From assembly GCA_030424715.1 (NCBI GenBank), contig JAUHWH010000003.1, positions 194,148 through 258,147 on the forward strand: a stretch of DNA of 64,000 nt, given 5' to 3'. The notes beneath the pieces are model-generated. The model saw only the letters and a list, made by a program, of their open reading frames with translations. It made no database searches and was not told the origin of the DNA. The translations under genes were made by a program, and so were the position numbers. This DNA is from Bdellovibrionia bacterium (lineage in GTDB: Bacteria; Bdellovibrionota; Bdellovibrionia; Bdellovibrionales; JAGQZY01). Shown piece after piece: positions 54,683 through 64,000 of this stretch; position 1 is the first letter of the stretch; each line of letters begins with the position of its first letter.

Positions 54683-55345
54683 ATGGGCTTTGAAGATCAA
54701 ATAGCCAGCTGGTTTTTACAGATCGCTTATCAGCCCTACTTGGTTTACGGACTGGTCGTGGGATTGATGTTTGCCTCAAGCTTTGGCCTACCACTGCCTG
54801 AAGAAGTCACTATCATAAGCGCTAGCCTGACCGCCTTCATGGCGACCCACCCTGAGAGCTACCCACCACCCACGCCCGGGGCGCCTGGGGTCAACCCATA
54901 CACACTGGCTCTCATTTGCCTTCTTGCTGTGTTCATTAGCGACTATTTGATTTACTGGATTGGTTCTTACTTCGGAGACAAATTACTTCGCCACCCTCGC
55001 TGGAACAAGAAGCTGCAAGGCAAGTCTTTTCAACGGGTTCAAAAATGGATTCATGAGTACGGAACACTGGCTCCTTGTATCTTTAGGTTCACACCTGGCT
55101 TGCGCTTTCCTGGGCACATGATGTGCGGGGCCATTGGCCTACCACGCTGGAAGTTTATTTTAGTTGTTGGCCTGGCCGCAGCCGTCACCGTGCCCACCCA
55201 GGTGATCCTCATTAGTGTCTACGGCAAACTGATTCTCAGCGTGCTAAGCAAGGTCAAGCTTGTTGTCATCGGGTTGGCTATTGTCGCCTCTTTGATCTTT
55301 GTTTTGATGAAGTGGCGAAAAAAACAATCGATCGAACCATCATAG
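54683..55345 (+). CDS. DedA/VTT-family membrane protein
   Basis: A 220-residue inner-membrane protein of the DedA (SNARE-associated/VTT) family, several of which flip undecaprenyl phosphate. Motifs: SSFGLPLPEEVTIISASL near the start, DYLIYWIGSYFGDKLLRHPR, and FTPGLRFPGHMMCGAIGLPR with the family's conserved F.R..PG.R. Co-oriented with the cyclophilin gene, six bases after it. Its stop overlaps that of the next minus-strand gene by six bases. Confidence 0.88.
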   Translation: MGFEDQIASWFLQIAYQPYLVYGLVVGLMFASSFGLPLPEEVTIISASLTAFMATHPESYPPPTPGAPGVNPYTLALICLLAVFISDYLIYWIGSYFGDKLLRHPRWNKKLQGKSFQRVQKWIHEYGTLAPCIFRFTPGLRFPGHMMCGAIGLPRWKFILVVGLAAAVTVPTQVILISVYGKLILSVLSKVKLVVIGLAIVASLIFVLMKWRKKQSIEPS

Positions 55346-55921
55346 TCCCTCAAAGGCCTCGTCCTCACTTAAGATTTTTTCTCTGAGCCCCTCGAGAGAG
55401 ATCACTTCAAAATCAACAATGCCTCGATCAAGATTACACACCTGAGCCTCATCGTCGAACTGATAAACAGGAATCACTAAATACATCCCTGGTGTGGCCA
55501 AGGGTTCATCGGGGCCCACGGTTGAGAGATCAATGTCTTGAAGCTCTGCAAAAGACTCTCGCGTCATCAGTTCCGGACCGAGTGGATCATAACCACAGTA
55601 TGTTAATGCTTCTCCATTTTTAAAGCGGCGGTCGACCCGCTGCACGTCGTAGTCTCTGTATTTGAAACCCACCTCGAGGTCGTAAGGTTTGCTATGGGGC
55701 TCGTGCCTGTCGAAAAATGTGACTTTAAAGCTCCAGAGCCCATCGGATGATTCAAGGTTATACTGCTTCTCTTGCTGTTTTGGATTCTCGACTTCATGGA
55801 ATACTGTCATTGTGTCGACACTCACCGATGACATTTTGGCCGCGAAAACCAGAGGACCCGAGATCAGGAAGATTAAAAAAAGACTGAGTAGAGTAAGCTC
55901 ATGCCTATATGCACGTGACAT
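55340..55921 (-). CDS. Exported hypothetical protein
   Basis: About 193 residues, taking the ATG at 55921 (AAAGGA nine bases upstream); a GTG at 55939 is the longer alternative. The signal peptide is HELTLLSLFLIFLISGPLVF. The mature part is beta-rich and acidic, with DRHEPHSKPYDLEVGFKYRD and a C-terminal acidic helix. It overlaps the upstream M15-like lipoprotein gene by 17 bases, so the two are coupled. Role unknown. Confidence 0.6.
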   Translation of the reverse strand: MSRAYRHELTLLSLFLIFLISGPLVFAAKMSSVSVDTMTVFHEVENPKQQEKQYNLESSDGLWSFKVTFFDRHEPHSKPYDLEVGFKYRDYDVQRVDRRFKNGEALTYCGYDPLGPELMTRESFAELQDIDLSTVGPDEPLATPGMYLVIPVYQFDDEAQVCNLDRGIVDFEVISLEGLREKILSEDEAFEGL

Positions 55922-57065
55922 TATACTGAGTCCTTTCACACATCGGTAGAGACATATGGAGATGGTTGCGATGAGCGCTGTTGTCGGCGTAGGTCAAGGC
56001 TCCGGTTTTGCTACCACAAGACGAGCAAGGAGCATGAGCTTGTACTCGGCCACGCCAGCAATTGGCAAAGGCCCAGTAGAACGAGTGGTTCTGACGCTCC
56101 TCCTCGGCGCTTCCATCAGTGAAATCGCGATGCATGACAACCTTGCGAGATTCCGTTTCAGAAAAGTAGACACTAATGGCAAATAAATCAAAAGCTTGCC
56201 CGGTGGCATGGGTGGATTTTCTCCCACTCCCACTCACCTTGCGACTCGATCGAACCTGACCCGCTCCCGACGAATGGAACAAAACCCGTCGAGGTGTACG
56301 CCCAAAGGCCGTGGACCCGGCTTTGACTGCACAGTCCTGCCCATGTTCAGCAACAAAGTTTCTAAAGTCTTGCGAGATAACCACCTGACGATAGCAGTTG
56401 TTCTTACTGCTGTTGCTTCCAACCATCGGGTCAAAATCACAAGTGGGAACAGACACCGAAGTTAAATTGACCTCTTTGATGGCACTATGAGCGGCGGAAA
56501 CAGCCGAGCTCGAAAGACTGATTTCTAAAAGGTCGCTGGGGCTGACAGAACCCGTGGCGCCACCGGTCGTCGGTCGACCGGCAACCAGTCCAGAGCCATT
56601 GCTACTCGTGCTTGGCAGATAAATATCCTCGAGCAAGGTGACGTAGGCTTGACCACTGCTTGATTTTTGCGTGACCCAAAGGGACTGTCCCTCATAATAA
56701 ATTTTGACGTGATTGTTAACCACATCCAATGGCCAAAAGACATCAACATCCACCCCTTTGCTCACTTGAGTGGGACCGGAAGATGGCGCCGGAGAGTTGG
56801 TTCGAGGATCAGTTTTCAGTCGTAAAGGGCTGGAGTTTGTGGTGACACGAGCTTTACGAAAGCGGGGCTCACTGCCCATAAAGCTTATAAAGTTGCCATA
56901 TTCGTCCATGGTTCCCAAGCCTTGATCATTTTCAAAGACGGTGTCTGGATGAGTCGTGGCTTCAAAGCGACCACAAGCTGTTATCAATAGTAGGCCCAAA
57001 GAAATCATCACACCGGATTTCAATAAAAACAATAAACCTGCAAGATTATGATTTTTTGTGGGCAA
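55905..57065 (-). CDS. Lipoprotein with SH3-like and extensin/M15-like peptidase domain
   Basis: A 386-residue lipoprotein (lipobox ITAC, Cys31). An SH3-like segment is near residues 70-145 (TNSSPLRLKTDPRTN, VKIYYEGQSLWVTQ). The C-terminal domain shows STHATGQAFDL near 290 and HRNHLHMSLP near 370, the SxHxxGxAxD and HxH zinc motifs of M15 peptidases and extensin-like domains, which cut peptidoglycan peptides. Several Cys may form disulphides. The TTG start at 57065 follows AGGAG. It is the first of a two-gene unit with the exported protein downstream. Activity is inferred. Confidence 0.7.
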   Translation of the reverse strand: MPTKNHNLAGLLFLLKSGVMISLGLLLITACGRFEATTHPDTVFENDQGLGTMDEYGNFISFMGSEPRFRKARVTTNSSPLRLKTDPRTNSPAPSSGPTQVSKGVDVDVFWPLDVVNNHVKIYYEGQSLWVTQKSSSGQAYVTLLEDIYLPSTSSNGSGLVAGRPTTGGATGSVSPSDLLEISLSSSAVSAAHSAIKEVNLTSVSVPTCDFDPMVGSNSSKNNCYRQVVISQDFRNFVAEHGQDCAVKAGSTAFGRTPRRVLFHSSGAGQVRSSRKVSGSGRKSTHATGQAFDLFAISVYFSETESRKVVMHRDFTDGSAEEERQNHSFYWAFANCWRGRVQAHAPCSSCGSKTGALTYADNSAHRNHLHMSLPMCERTQYNVTCI

Positions 57066-57243
57066 CGAAACGGTCTCCTATTAATGGGTTGATCAAAAGA
57101 TCAACACCCCTAATAAGAGCAAAATCCATTCCAGCGCTAATGCCAAATTCCTTGCCCTTGGCCAAGGGCAAGCCTTCTTTTTTACATCAGAGTGACAATT
57201 TTTGTTCGACAAAAGACTCACAAAACCAGTCTGTAAAATGCTC

Positions 57244-58362
57244 TTAAGCGAAAATGAGAAAGCGGTTTTCGACCCCTGAATTGAGAATAGCCAGGTCTCT
57301 GGTCTTCTCTAGGGGGATCGAATGGGTCTTCCAGCGCGCCGGCATAAGAAACCCGATGCGATGGGGTCTGTACTTCTTATAGACGGCCGTCAGCACGTCC
57401 TGTGAGGCTCCTGGCAACCGTTTGCCCCACGGTGGGTTCAACACCAGAATACGCTGGCAATCGCTGCTAGGAACCTCTCCTTGGCCCTTTTTAAAGAGGT
57501 CCGCCACAGCCAGTTGGCATTGCTCTTGATTGAATTGCGAGAGATTTTTTTGCGCCACTTGCAGAGCCCGCTCGTTGTTATCGAAGCCAAAAACCTGCTC
57601 GGGTACAACCGACGCCATCGTGACTGCGGTCTTTGCGGCATCCACTTGCTCGCGCACATCCTCGTATGAAGGAAAGCTCTGAAAGTCGAACTTTCGATTC
57701 ATCACCTGATTCATCGATAGGGCTTCTTTAAGAAAGGTTCCAGAGCCGCACATCGGGTCGATCAATTCAAAAGGCCCATTGATCCCTTGAAACAGCGCCC
57801 GCAACAGTCCCGATGCGGTGCTCTCTCGCAGAGAAGCAATAGAGCCCTTAGTTCGGTCGCCCCGTTTGAAGCTGGCTTCGCCGGCGCAATCAAGACTTAT
57901 GTTACACTCGTCGCGGAACAAGCGAACGTAAATGGTTGAGGCGCCAGGTTTGTGTTTCACTTTGTGCTTTTGCAAGATCTCTGAGAGCACTTTTTGCACT
58001 TGGTGTTTCATGGAGATTCTTGAAGATTTAGAAGTCAGCTTAAAATCAAATTCAGACCCAGGGGCGAAGTACTGTGTCCAATCAATACCTTTTAAGCCTT
58101 TAATAAAATCTTTTTCATTGGGTGCTAAAAACTTTTTTTCTCGTATCAACATTCGAGTGTTGCTTCGCATGAAGTTATTTAAAAAAAAACCGAAGGCCGT
58201 GGGTGCAGAAAACTCAACGCCTCCGCGGACAATCTGGGCATCTGGGTATTCGGAGAGCGAAAAAAATGCTGCAGCCCGCCCCCACTTTTCGCAAAGCTCT
58301 AAGTGGGTGACGGACTCCAGGCCAGGGATGGTCGTGAGAAAAAAAGTCTTTTGGGCCAACAT
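57244..58362 (-). CDS. RlmL/THUMP-type RNA methyltransferase
   Basis: A 372-residue SAM-dependent RNA methyltransferase resembling the N-terminal part of RlmL (23S rRNA m2G2445 enzyme). The first half fits a THUMP RNA-binding domain (DFKLTSKSSRISMKHQVQKV, ECNISLDCAGEASFKRGDR). The catalytic half has LIDPMCGSGTFLKEAL, VFGFDNNERALQVAQKNL and the NPPWG motif in LVLNPPWGKRLPG. The RlmK half is absent. The ATG at 58362 overlaps the TAA of the large lipoprotein gene (TAATG), so the two are coupled. The target is not certain. Confidence 0.85.
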   Translation of the reverse strand: MLAQKTFFLTTIPGLESVTHLELCEKWGRAAAFFSLSEYPDAQIVRGGVEFSAPTAFGFFLNNFMRSNTRMLIREKKFLAPNEKDFIKGLKGIDWTQYFAPGSEFDFKLTSKSSRISMKHQVQKVLSEILQKHKVKHKPGASTIYVRLFRDECNISLDCAGEASFKRGDRTKGSIASLRESTASGLLRALFQGINGPFELIDPMCGSGTFLKEALSMNQVMNRKFDFQSFPSYEDVREQVDAAKTAVTMASVVPEQVFGFDNNERALQVAQKNLSQFNQEQCQLAVADLFKKGQGEVPSSDCQRILVLNPPWGKRLPGASQDVLTAVYKKYRPHRIGFLMPARWKTHSIPLEKTRDLAILNSGVENRFLIFA

Positions 58363-61300
58363 TACTTCGTTGGCTCGAAAGATCGCCCTGGATCGTTTGT
58401 ATCGTATGGCCATTCGGCCACGTTTTCTCCGGTCTCGTTCATGTAGGTGTACAGTCCCGGAAAAGTTGGCAGAACTTCAAAATAAGTTCGTCCTAATTCA
58501 TCGAGTGGCCAGTTTATGTCAGAGGCCTTATTTACAATCTCTAGCTCCGGACTCAAGTTGTCCTCGTGAGACCCTTGGAGCTCAAAACTGGCGGCGTCAC
58601 TGAAAGTACGGGACATGACATCTTTCACCCAGCGATTGTTGTCAATATAGCCAACTTCACGGGCTCCAATCATTGATGTGAACACTTGAAAATCCCGGTA
58701 ACCACGCAACTGGAGGAGCCACGGGTGATTGTGCAGATCGGCCGTATCCAACATATCACCCTCTGTAAAATGCTGAGTGAAATAGTAGTACTTTTCATTG
58801 ACTGGTAATGTCTCATCACTCACAGGACGCCCGGTACAGATCATGATCCCTTGCTTGTTAATATCCGAGTACTCTTCGACAACTCCGTCGTTGTTTTCGT
58901 CAATGTCTTGAGCTACAAATTCATTTTTCAAAAAGGACTTTGATTCAGTAATAAAATCTTTAACGAAAGCCGGATGGAAGCGCGCCACCATACAGCGTTC
59001 GTACTCACCGAGTTCAATATCAAATGTCGCCTGTTGACTCACCAAAAAGGTCCCAGAAGATACATTGGTTCCCTGAGTTCGACCAGCGCTTTCATCTCGC
59101 GAGTTGGCTCGAGTTAAGGTAAACGACCCAACAATGTTGCTAATCACTCGACCCAAGATGGGTATGCGACCAAGGGTGTTATCAATAAGCCCTGAAACAT
59201 GCTCCCAAGGTTTATAGCTAGCTCCGGTTGAGATTTTAATGCCATTACTGCTGGATAGGTTAAAGCTTGTGGTTAGATTGATATTCAAAGATTTACCACC
59301 GCGATAAACATAACGATCCGTAGTGCGATAAGTACGAACCTTTCGTTCTAATACGATAGGAGAAAAACTCACTTCACGAGGTTTCAGAGAGGCATCTGAA
59401 ACAATCCCCGGCTCCCAGCTCTTCTCATAGTCTTGATCTTTGTAGTACCCATACATTTGCCCGACAAAGCGATGACAAGCCTGTTCAAGCCCCAGAAGAC
59501 TGCGTGAATTCATAGTCGCCTTGTTCCAGGCTTTTTTGAGTCTTTCTTTTAAGACAATGTCTTTCTGGAAGTACTTTTCTTTAAAAAAGTCTTGCGCAAG
59601 AGCAAAACACATACGGTGCATCAACTTGCGAGACAAGGCAGGGTCCACTTTTGAGCTTTTCCAGCCATGGGTCATAACTTTAGTTAGGTCTTGCTCTGAG
59701 ATCGGCTCCCGCCCCACGGCGTAGTAATAATTGGTATTGTTGTAAAAGTGGCTACCACTTTCTAGGTCTTTTAAATGAGGGTTCGCTGCTTCTCGATCAT
59801 TCAACTGGGCGTAAAAGGCATCTACGGGTAACACATCGGGCCCATTGGTGATATCGCTAAAACAACTGTCGAGTCGAGAAATTTTGACATCCTGTGTACA
59901 GGGATAATCGATCCCTTTCAGCCTCGATCGTTGGTTGTCATTCAGCAAGGTGTACTTCAGGCCCATAGTCTTAACAAAATTTATGACTTGCGACGCCGTT
60001 TCCATTTTTCGAATGTTTTTTTCATCAATTTCTTTTTTCGCATCAATCAAATCATCAACGTCTACGCCATGATACTTTTTCAGATATCCATAATATTTAT
60101 TGTTTTCATAATTGGAATTTACAGAGTCCCCACTGGCGTACATCGGCTGATCCGCCATAGAAAGTTGAAAGTCCTCACCGACTTCTGTGGCAACTTCTAC
60201 ATTTCCTGGAGGAATTCCTAAGTTAATTTTTCCCTCAACAGAGTTTGGATCGTTCTGCAACAGAATCTGCTCAGGCTCCTCACAATAAGCTGTTCGGCAG
60301 TAATGTTCGTTTAAGATGTTCGTTGGCCTTAGAGAAGAACCATTGGTGTTGAATACAAAAGTCAACGGACCCACAAAAGTGCGCAATGGAAGCCCCGATT
60401 TACCATCATCTTCCGCGTTACCCGGTTCGTGGACTCCTTGATTTGATAACAAGCTAAAGTCAAAACTTGGAGTCAGCGGCGACGAGGTGAAATCAGCAAA
60501 CTTCAATTCTTCGATATCAACATTGAATTCATTTTCTATGAGGTCAGAGACCCTGCCATTCTTGCCGTCATACTGAGTTCCCATAAATAGAAACTTCATA
60601 TAGGGGTCGGACTCCTCAATCTGCTCAAGGTTCTCGGGACTTGCATCACTCACATTTTTTTCAATCTGATATTTTCTCTCCGAGGAGAAACGGCCCAAAA
60701 CACGATTGATGAGTTCTCTTTTGTCATTTCGATACTCAGTCAAATAAGGTAAACCTCGTTCATCTTTCAGCTTACGATAAGTGTCCAAACGCTTAAGGCG
60801 CTCTTCGATAGCCATACGATGTCGCTCGAACTCCTTAGACCCACTTTTGTATCTGTCGAGACCAAGAATCTGGTAGAGCTTCTTTTTGGCCGACGTTATC
60901 GAACCTTCGATTTCTACCAGCTGCTGTTCGGCCGTTTCTCTTTGCTTTATGTCCGTGTACTGATCAAGAATGGACTTTATTTCGGCACTCTCCTCATGCA
61001 AACCATATAGAGACTCGATCTCGGTGAATATCTCGTTGTAACGGCTCTCTAGCTCTTGACCTTTAATCTCTCCTTCAGAGTCTAAAAACATCTTGTTGAT
61101 CGATTTATCAATAGCTGTGGCAATTCTTAGCTTATGCTCGTCTATAGTTTCTAACTGAATAAAAAACTGATTACGAATGCGCATCAATCGCAAATCATCC
61201 ACCTCGAACTCAATTGGGGTGATTATCATCCCACCAAGAACTCGGATCAACTTAGTTTGAACAGAGATATAATGTTTTTTCGATTCTTTTAGATCCGTCT

Positions 61301-63725
61301 TTGACAATAGATCATGAGTCACGCGAGTGCCTCGCTCACTGGGGTCCTCGCTCCAAGCCATTCTGGCGCTAACTCCCGAATGGGACGCGCCATTGGCCGC
61401 CGCACTGATCGCTGCATTCGGATCACCATTCTCGATGAGAGACTTTTCATAGGACGTCTTGGGCAAATTCTCGAGAGCTTCCTCTGAGTCCCCTTCCCCT
61501 GTTTTAGTGATGTAGCCTTCGAAGTTTTTCTCTGCAAGTTCGTTGGCAATTCGAAAGGGCTCATTGAGTTTTTCGTCATAGATTCTGACACCATTGGCCG
61601 ACGGGTCAAGGTAGTCCTTTTGCAAAGCCACTTTCATCAAATAAACACCGTCACGAAGTTTTTCTGTACCCAGTCGACCGCGGACGATTGAGTTGTATTT
61701 TAATACGTAAGGATAGGCCTTGAATAAGACCGCTTTTTTCACCTTGAGATTCAAATATTTATCGATGGCATAACGAAACCCCATGGTCTCATACCGAAAG
61801 TCGGCAATAAACAACTGTGATTTTGGAGCGTTCTTCCGTTGCTCGATAATATCATTGTAATAATTCGCGGGCATATCGGGACCATCCCAACCAAAAGTCC
61901 ACTTCTCATCCCAAGGGTTCATATAGTATGTGAATTTTTCTTGGTAGTTGTTAACGATCTGATCTTGTCCGTTGGCATCTTTCTGAGTGCTCTGATCGAT
62001 ATTGTTACTAACCGACTGGGCTCTTTCTTTATCCGTAAGATTTTGGCCTTCGATAAGGGTAGAGCTGTTTCCATTATTCATTGTTCCCACATATGTGACG
62101 GTGGCATCCTTGGCCTCTAAAACCTCTCGACGATAGTACTTGTGAGAGAGTGTTCCAAACCAAGTCAAACATCCATCTTCGTTGGTTTCCCGACGCATTG
62201 TTCGCTCTCTATTGTCGTCTTCAGTGACCACGTTAAATTGAAGTCCTCGCCCGACAGAGCGACCTCTCCAATTCTCAATACAGGTGGTTACGGAGTACTG
62301 CAAAGTTCGATCAGTTGCCGACTCACCCGGCATGATTCTGACAAATCTCATTTTCAAAGGACTAAAGTAGAAACGACGCATATCTCTTATCGTCATGATA
62401 CGCTTGTCGATATCTTCAATTCCTACAACACTATCCAGGTATTTATCGTAATCCACCTGATCCATAGATTCAAAGAGCTCATTGAATTGATAATTCACGG
62501 TTTGTCGACGGATCCAATCATCATACTGTCCAAGGCGGAAAACTGCAGAGAAAGGTTTCAGCTGTCGATGCTCTTGAGACCTTGGCACAATCCGAACCAG
62601 CAGCTCAACACTGCCCAGCTCTGTTCTTTTTTCAAGCAAGAGAGGAACACTGGCTGCTAACATTTTGTCGGCATTCATTTTCCATTCAAAGGTGGTGTTA
62701 TTACGAGTGATCTGGGCGATGTTAGAACTCAAAAGGTGCTTTTCACTGTTGTCGGCGGCACCAGACGCAATAAGATTCATGTAAACTAAAAATCGTCCCG
62801 TATCAATGGGCTCTGGATGAGGCACGCCGGTCGAGTCTTTAACCCACATAACGGGCTTACCGGTCATATTAAGATTGATGTGCACGCCGTCATTGCGCTT
62901 CATCAGCATTCTATCGATTTTTTGACGAGTGGCCTTCTCTTCGGCGGACAGATTGTTCAGCCTTGCATTGTACTCGGCGATTCGCTGACGCTCTCTTTCG
63001 ACGGGCTCTACCGTCAGGTTTTGAAAACGGAGCTCGGCTTCACTGTCGAAAAGTTCACCCTTTAAAGCTGAAATAACATCGGGACCGGTCGCCCAACGCC
63101 CCGTGTACCACTGACTGCGATCAAAATCAGTCAGATCCATAAATCCTTTGGTTTGGGACTTATTACGATACATGTCCCAAGGATTAAAGCCGATGCGCTT
63201 AACCACTTTCCCTAGGTTTCCAGAAAGAGATTGAATTTCGAAGTGCAAGGCAATGTTTACAGAAGGAGCTAAATAATCAAAAACCGGAACCACTTGGGTC
63301 CAACGTAGACAGTTACCACTGTTCACCGTGATGGGATTGTACACGTGGGAGCGCCTGTTGGTTTCGTCCGCTCGCTCACCATCTTTGGCCCACATAATAT
63401 TAGAACCCAGCTCCGACTTGATATGGAACTTTTCATTCCGAATCGTCCCTTGCGAGGCGCGGTCACGAATGCCACACAACTTCATAAATATCTGAATCTG
63501 GTCGACCATCTTCCAGGCGCCTTCATTCATATCTGAAAACTTAATATCTTCTAACTGAATGTCACCGACTTCAAACTGAGCGGTGTTGTTATAGTCGATC
63601 AGACTACGATCCAAGGCGTGCTTTTGTAGATTGGACTGATCGTACCTTTGACCACGATCGGCTTTCACACAACCGACGAATGAGGCAACGACGAGCAATG
63701 GAAGAATGACTCTATATAAATTCAT
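58362..63725 (-). CDS. Giant lipoprotein of unknown function (1787 residues)
   Basis: A 1787-residue lipoprotein starting MNLYRVILPLLVVASFVGC, lipid site Cys19; GGAGA precedes the ATG at 63725. Beta-rich N-terminal regions are followed by a central charged helical and coiled-coil-like section (about 880-1060, many Glu/Lys/Arg). The C-terminal part near 1440-1560 contains GGKSLNINLTTSFNLSSSNG, VSGLIDNTLGRIPILGRVIS and a Ca-loop-like DENNDGVVEE. It may be a surface adhesin or envelope machine, but no domain is recognised. It overlaps both neighbours: 14 bases with the gene upstream and one base with the methyltransferase gene. Confidence 0.72.
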   Translation of the reverse strand: MNLYRVILPLLVVASFVGCVKADRGQRYDQSNLQKHALDRSLIDYNNTAQFEVGDIQLEDIKFSDMNEGAWKMVDQIQIFMKLCGIRDRASQGTIRNEKFHIKSELGSNIMWAKDGERADETNRRSHVYNPITVNSGNCLRWTQVVPVFDYLAPSVNIALHFEIQSLSGNLGKVVKRIGFNPWDMYRNKSQTKGFMDLTDFDRSQWYTGRWATGPDVISALKGELFDSEAELRFQNLTVEPVERERQRIAEYNARLNNLSAEEKATRQKIDRMLMKRNDGVHINLNMTGKPVMWVKDSTGVPHPEPIDTGRFLVYMNLIASGAADNSEKHLLSSNIAQITRNNTTFEWKMNADKMLAASVPLLLEKRTELGSVELLVRIVPRSQEHRQLKPFSAVFRLGQYDDWIRRQTVNYQFNELFESMDQVDYDKYLDSVVGIEDIDKRIMTIRDMRRFYFSPLKMRFVRIMPGESATDRTLQYSVTTCIENWRGRSVGRGLQFNVVTEDDNRERTMRRETNEDGCLTWFGTLSHKYYRREVLEAKDATVTYVGTMNNGNSSTLIEGQNLTDKERAQSVSNNIDQSTQKDANGQDQIVNNYQEKFTYYMNPWDEKWTFGWDGPDMPANYYNDIIEQRKNAPKSQLFIADFRYETMGFRYAIDKYLNLKVKKAVLFKAYPYVLKYNSIVRGRLGTEKLRDGVYLMKVALQKDYLDPSANGVRIYDEKLNEPFRIANELAEKNFEGYITKTGEGDSEEALENLPKTSYEKSLIENGDPNAAISAAANGASHSGVSARMAWSEDPSERGTRVTHDLLSKTDLKESKKHYISVQTKLIRVLGGMIITPIEFEVDDLRLMRIRNQFFIQLETIDEHKLRIATAIDKSINKMFLDSEGEIKGQELESRYNEIFTEIESLYGLHEESAEIKSILDQYTDIKQRETAEQQLVEIEGSITSAKKKLYQILGLDRYKSGSKEFERHRMAIEERLKRLDTYRKLKDERGLPYLTEYRNDKRELINRVLGRFSSERKYQIEKNVSDASPENLEQIEESDPYMKFLFMGTQYDGKNGRVSDLIENEFNVDIEELKFADFTSSPLTPSFDFSLLSNQGVHEPGNAEDDGKSGLPLRTFVGPLTFVFNTNGSSLRPTNILNEHYCRTAYCEEPEQILLQNDPNSVEGKINLGIPPGNVEVATEVGEDFQLSMADQPMYASGDSVNSNYENNKYYGYLKKYHGVDVDDLIDAKKEIDEKNIRKMETASQVINFVKTMGLKYTLLNDNQRSRLKGIDYPCTQDVKISRLDSCFSDITNGPDVLPVDAFYAQLNDREAANPHLKDLESGSHFYNNTNYYYAVGREPISEQDLTKVMTHGWKSSKVDPALSRKLMHRMCFALAQDFFKEKYFQKDIVLKERLKKAWNKATMNSRSLLGLEQACHRFVGQMYGYYKDQDYEKSWEPGIVSDASLKPREVSFSPIVLERKVRTYRTTDRYVYRGGKSLNINLTTSFNLSSSNGIKISTGASYKPWEHVSGLIDNTLGRIPILGRVISNIVGSFTLTRANSRDESAGRTQGTNVSSGTFLVSQQATFDIELGEYERCMVARFHPAFVKDFITESKSFLKNEFVAQDIDENNDGVVEEYSDINKQGIMICTGRPVSDETLPVNEKYYYFTQHFTEGDMLDTADLHNHPWLLQLRGYRDFQVFTSMIGAREVGYIDNNRWVKDVMSRTFSDAASFELQGSHEDNLSPELEIVNKASDINWPLDELGRTYFEVLPTFPGLYTYMNETGENVAEWPYDTNDPGRSFEPTK

Positions 63726-64000
63726 ACATAGTCTCCACTGCAAAATAGATGGTCTGTTGATTGTCTTGTTGTAAGCCATCAAGGCGACGAATAGATTGAT
63801 TCAATAGGTCGGCTTTGACGTAGTCGGCTTTGAAGTTCACACCCCAGTCTTTGGATTCTAGGGAAAAGTTAAGGGCGTTGCCGATACGATTGTTGTGCCC
63901 ATAGGCGTGGGAATTGTAGCGCGCCGGGACCGCATCAGACTCGATAAAGAAATCCACAAATTTGACGGCCGCAATCCAGCGTCCAAAGTCGTTGGCCACC
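63712..64000 (-). CDS. C-terminal end of a further gene (partial at window edge)
   Basis: At least 95 residues are open to the window end, with no start visible. The sequence includes FIESDAVPARYNSHAYGHNN and ALNFSLESKDWGVNFKADYV, beta-strand-like with many Gly and aromatic residues. Its stop lies 14 bases inside the giant lipoprotein gene, so it is the upstream member of the same operon. It could be an outer-membrane partner of that protein. Confidence 0.55.
   Translation of the reverse strand, partial: VANDFGRWIAAVKFVDFFIESDAVPARYNSHAYGHNNRIGNALNFSLESKDWGVNFKADYVKADLLNQSIRRLDGLQQDNQQTIYFAVETMYEFI

Noticed and set aside
1-64000. tRNA or rRNA genes, transposases, prophage
   Set aside because: No cloverleaf-like T-arm sequences, rRNA-like stretches, transposase motifs or phage structural genes were found when reading the intergenic regions and open frames.

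Overview
The window looks like chromosomal DNA from a predatory or predator-related deltaproteobacterium-like lineage (Bdellovibrionota is my best guess). The main clues are many secreted and lipoprotein genes without recognisable families, two lipoproteins with the F/YQNCG signal-peptide ending that I associate with Bdellovibrio-type genomes, frequent GTG/TTG starts after strong Shine-Dalgarno sequences, a FadE-type acyl-CoA dehydrogenase, and homogentisate dioxygenase. This assignment is inference. I saw no rRNA, tRNA, CRISPR array, transposase, integrase or phage structural gene, and the region reads as ordinary core plus lineage-specific chromosome rather than an island.

Layout. 1-3.7 kb: type II NADH dehydrogenase, small exported proteins, a DUF3307-like membrane protein and SohB protease. 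3.8-10.6 kb: two GT4 glycosyltransferases flanking a two-gene operon for a 1220-residue exported protein and a small partner. 11-13.4 kb: secreted endonuclease I and two small Cys-containing exported proteins. 13.4-18 kb: a tight four-gene minus-strand operon with a decayed NDH/SelD-like fusion, a DUF432-like protein, an MscS channel and an NSUN-type RNA m5C methyltransferase. 18.1-25.3 kb: TetR regulator, peptide-binding lipoprotein, a large exported protein with a possible transglutaminase-like core, and another exported unknown. 25.5-27.7 kb: a three-gene lipoprotein operon and a small divergent lipoprotein. 27.8-30.8 kb: hmgA-DUF423 pair and a divergent MFS transporter. 30.9-38.7 kb: QNCG lipoprotein, a 23-bp tandem repeat array, a DUF885 lipoprotein, ArfB rescue factor, a DMT transporter, ferredoxin, FKBP isomerase and a UMF1-type transporter. 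38.7-46.6 kb: exported unknowns, an SGNH-like protein, a HExxH putative metallopeptidase, a TPR-like protein, a beta-barrel-like protein and an Ig-like/low-complexity lipoprotein with a 9-bp repeat tract. 46.9-55.3 kb: FtsK translocase apparently lacking the gamma domain, FadE, MutT, a zinc-ribbon-like protein, cyclophilin and DedA. 55.3-64 kb: a minus-strand group with an M15/extensin-like lipoprotein, an RNA methyltransferase of RlmL type, a giant 1787-residue lipoprotein and the 3' end of a further gene.

Much of the window is cell-envelope oriented: at least ten predicted lipoproteins, several large exported proteins, peptidoglycan- or protein-active enzymes, folding catalysts (FKBP, cyclophilin) and transporters. 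The most unusual items are the decayed NDH/SelD-like fusion in an operon with MscS and an RNA methyltransferase, the gamma-less FtsK, the 23-bp repeat family, a candidate structured RNA at 40.2-40.4 kb, and several very large exported proteins of unknown family. All domain calls are by eye from motifs; no database search was run.
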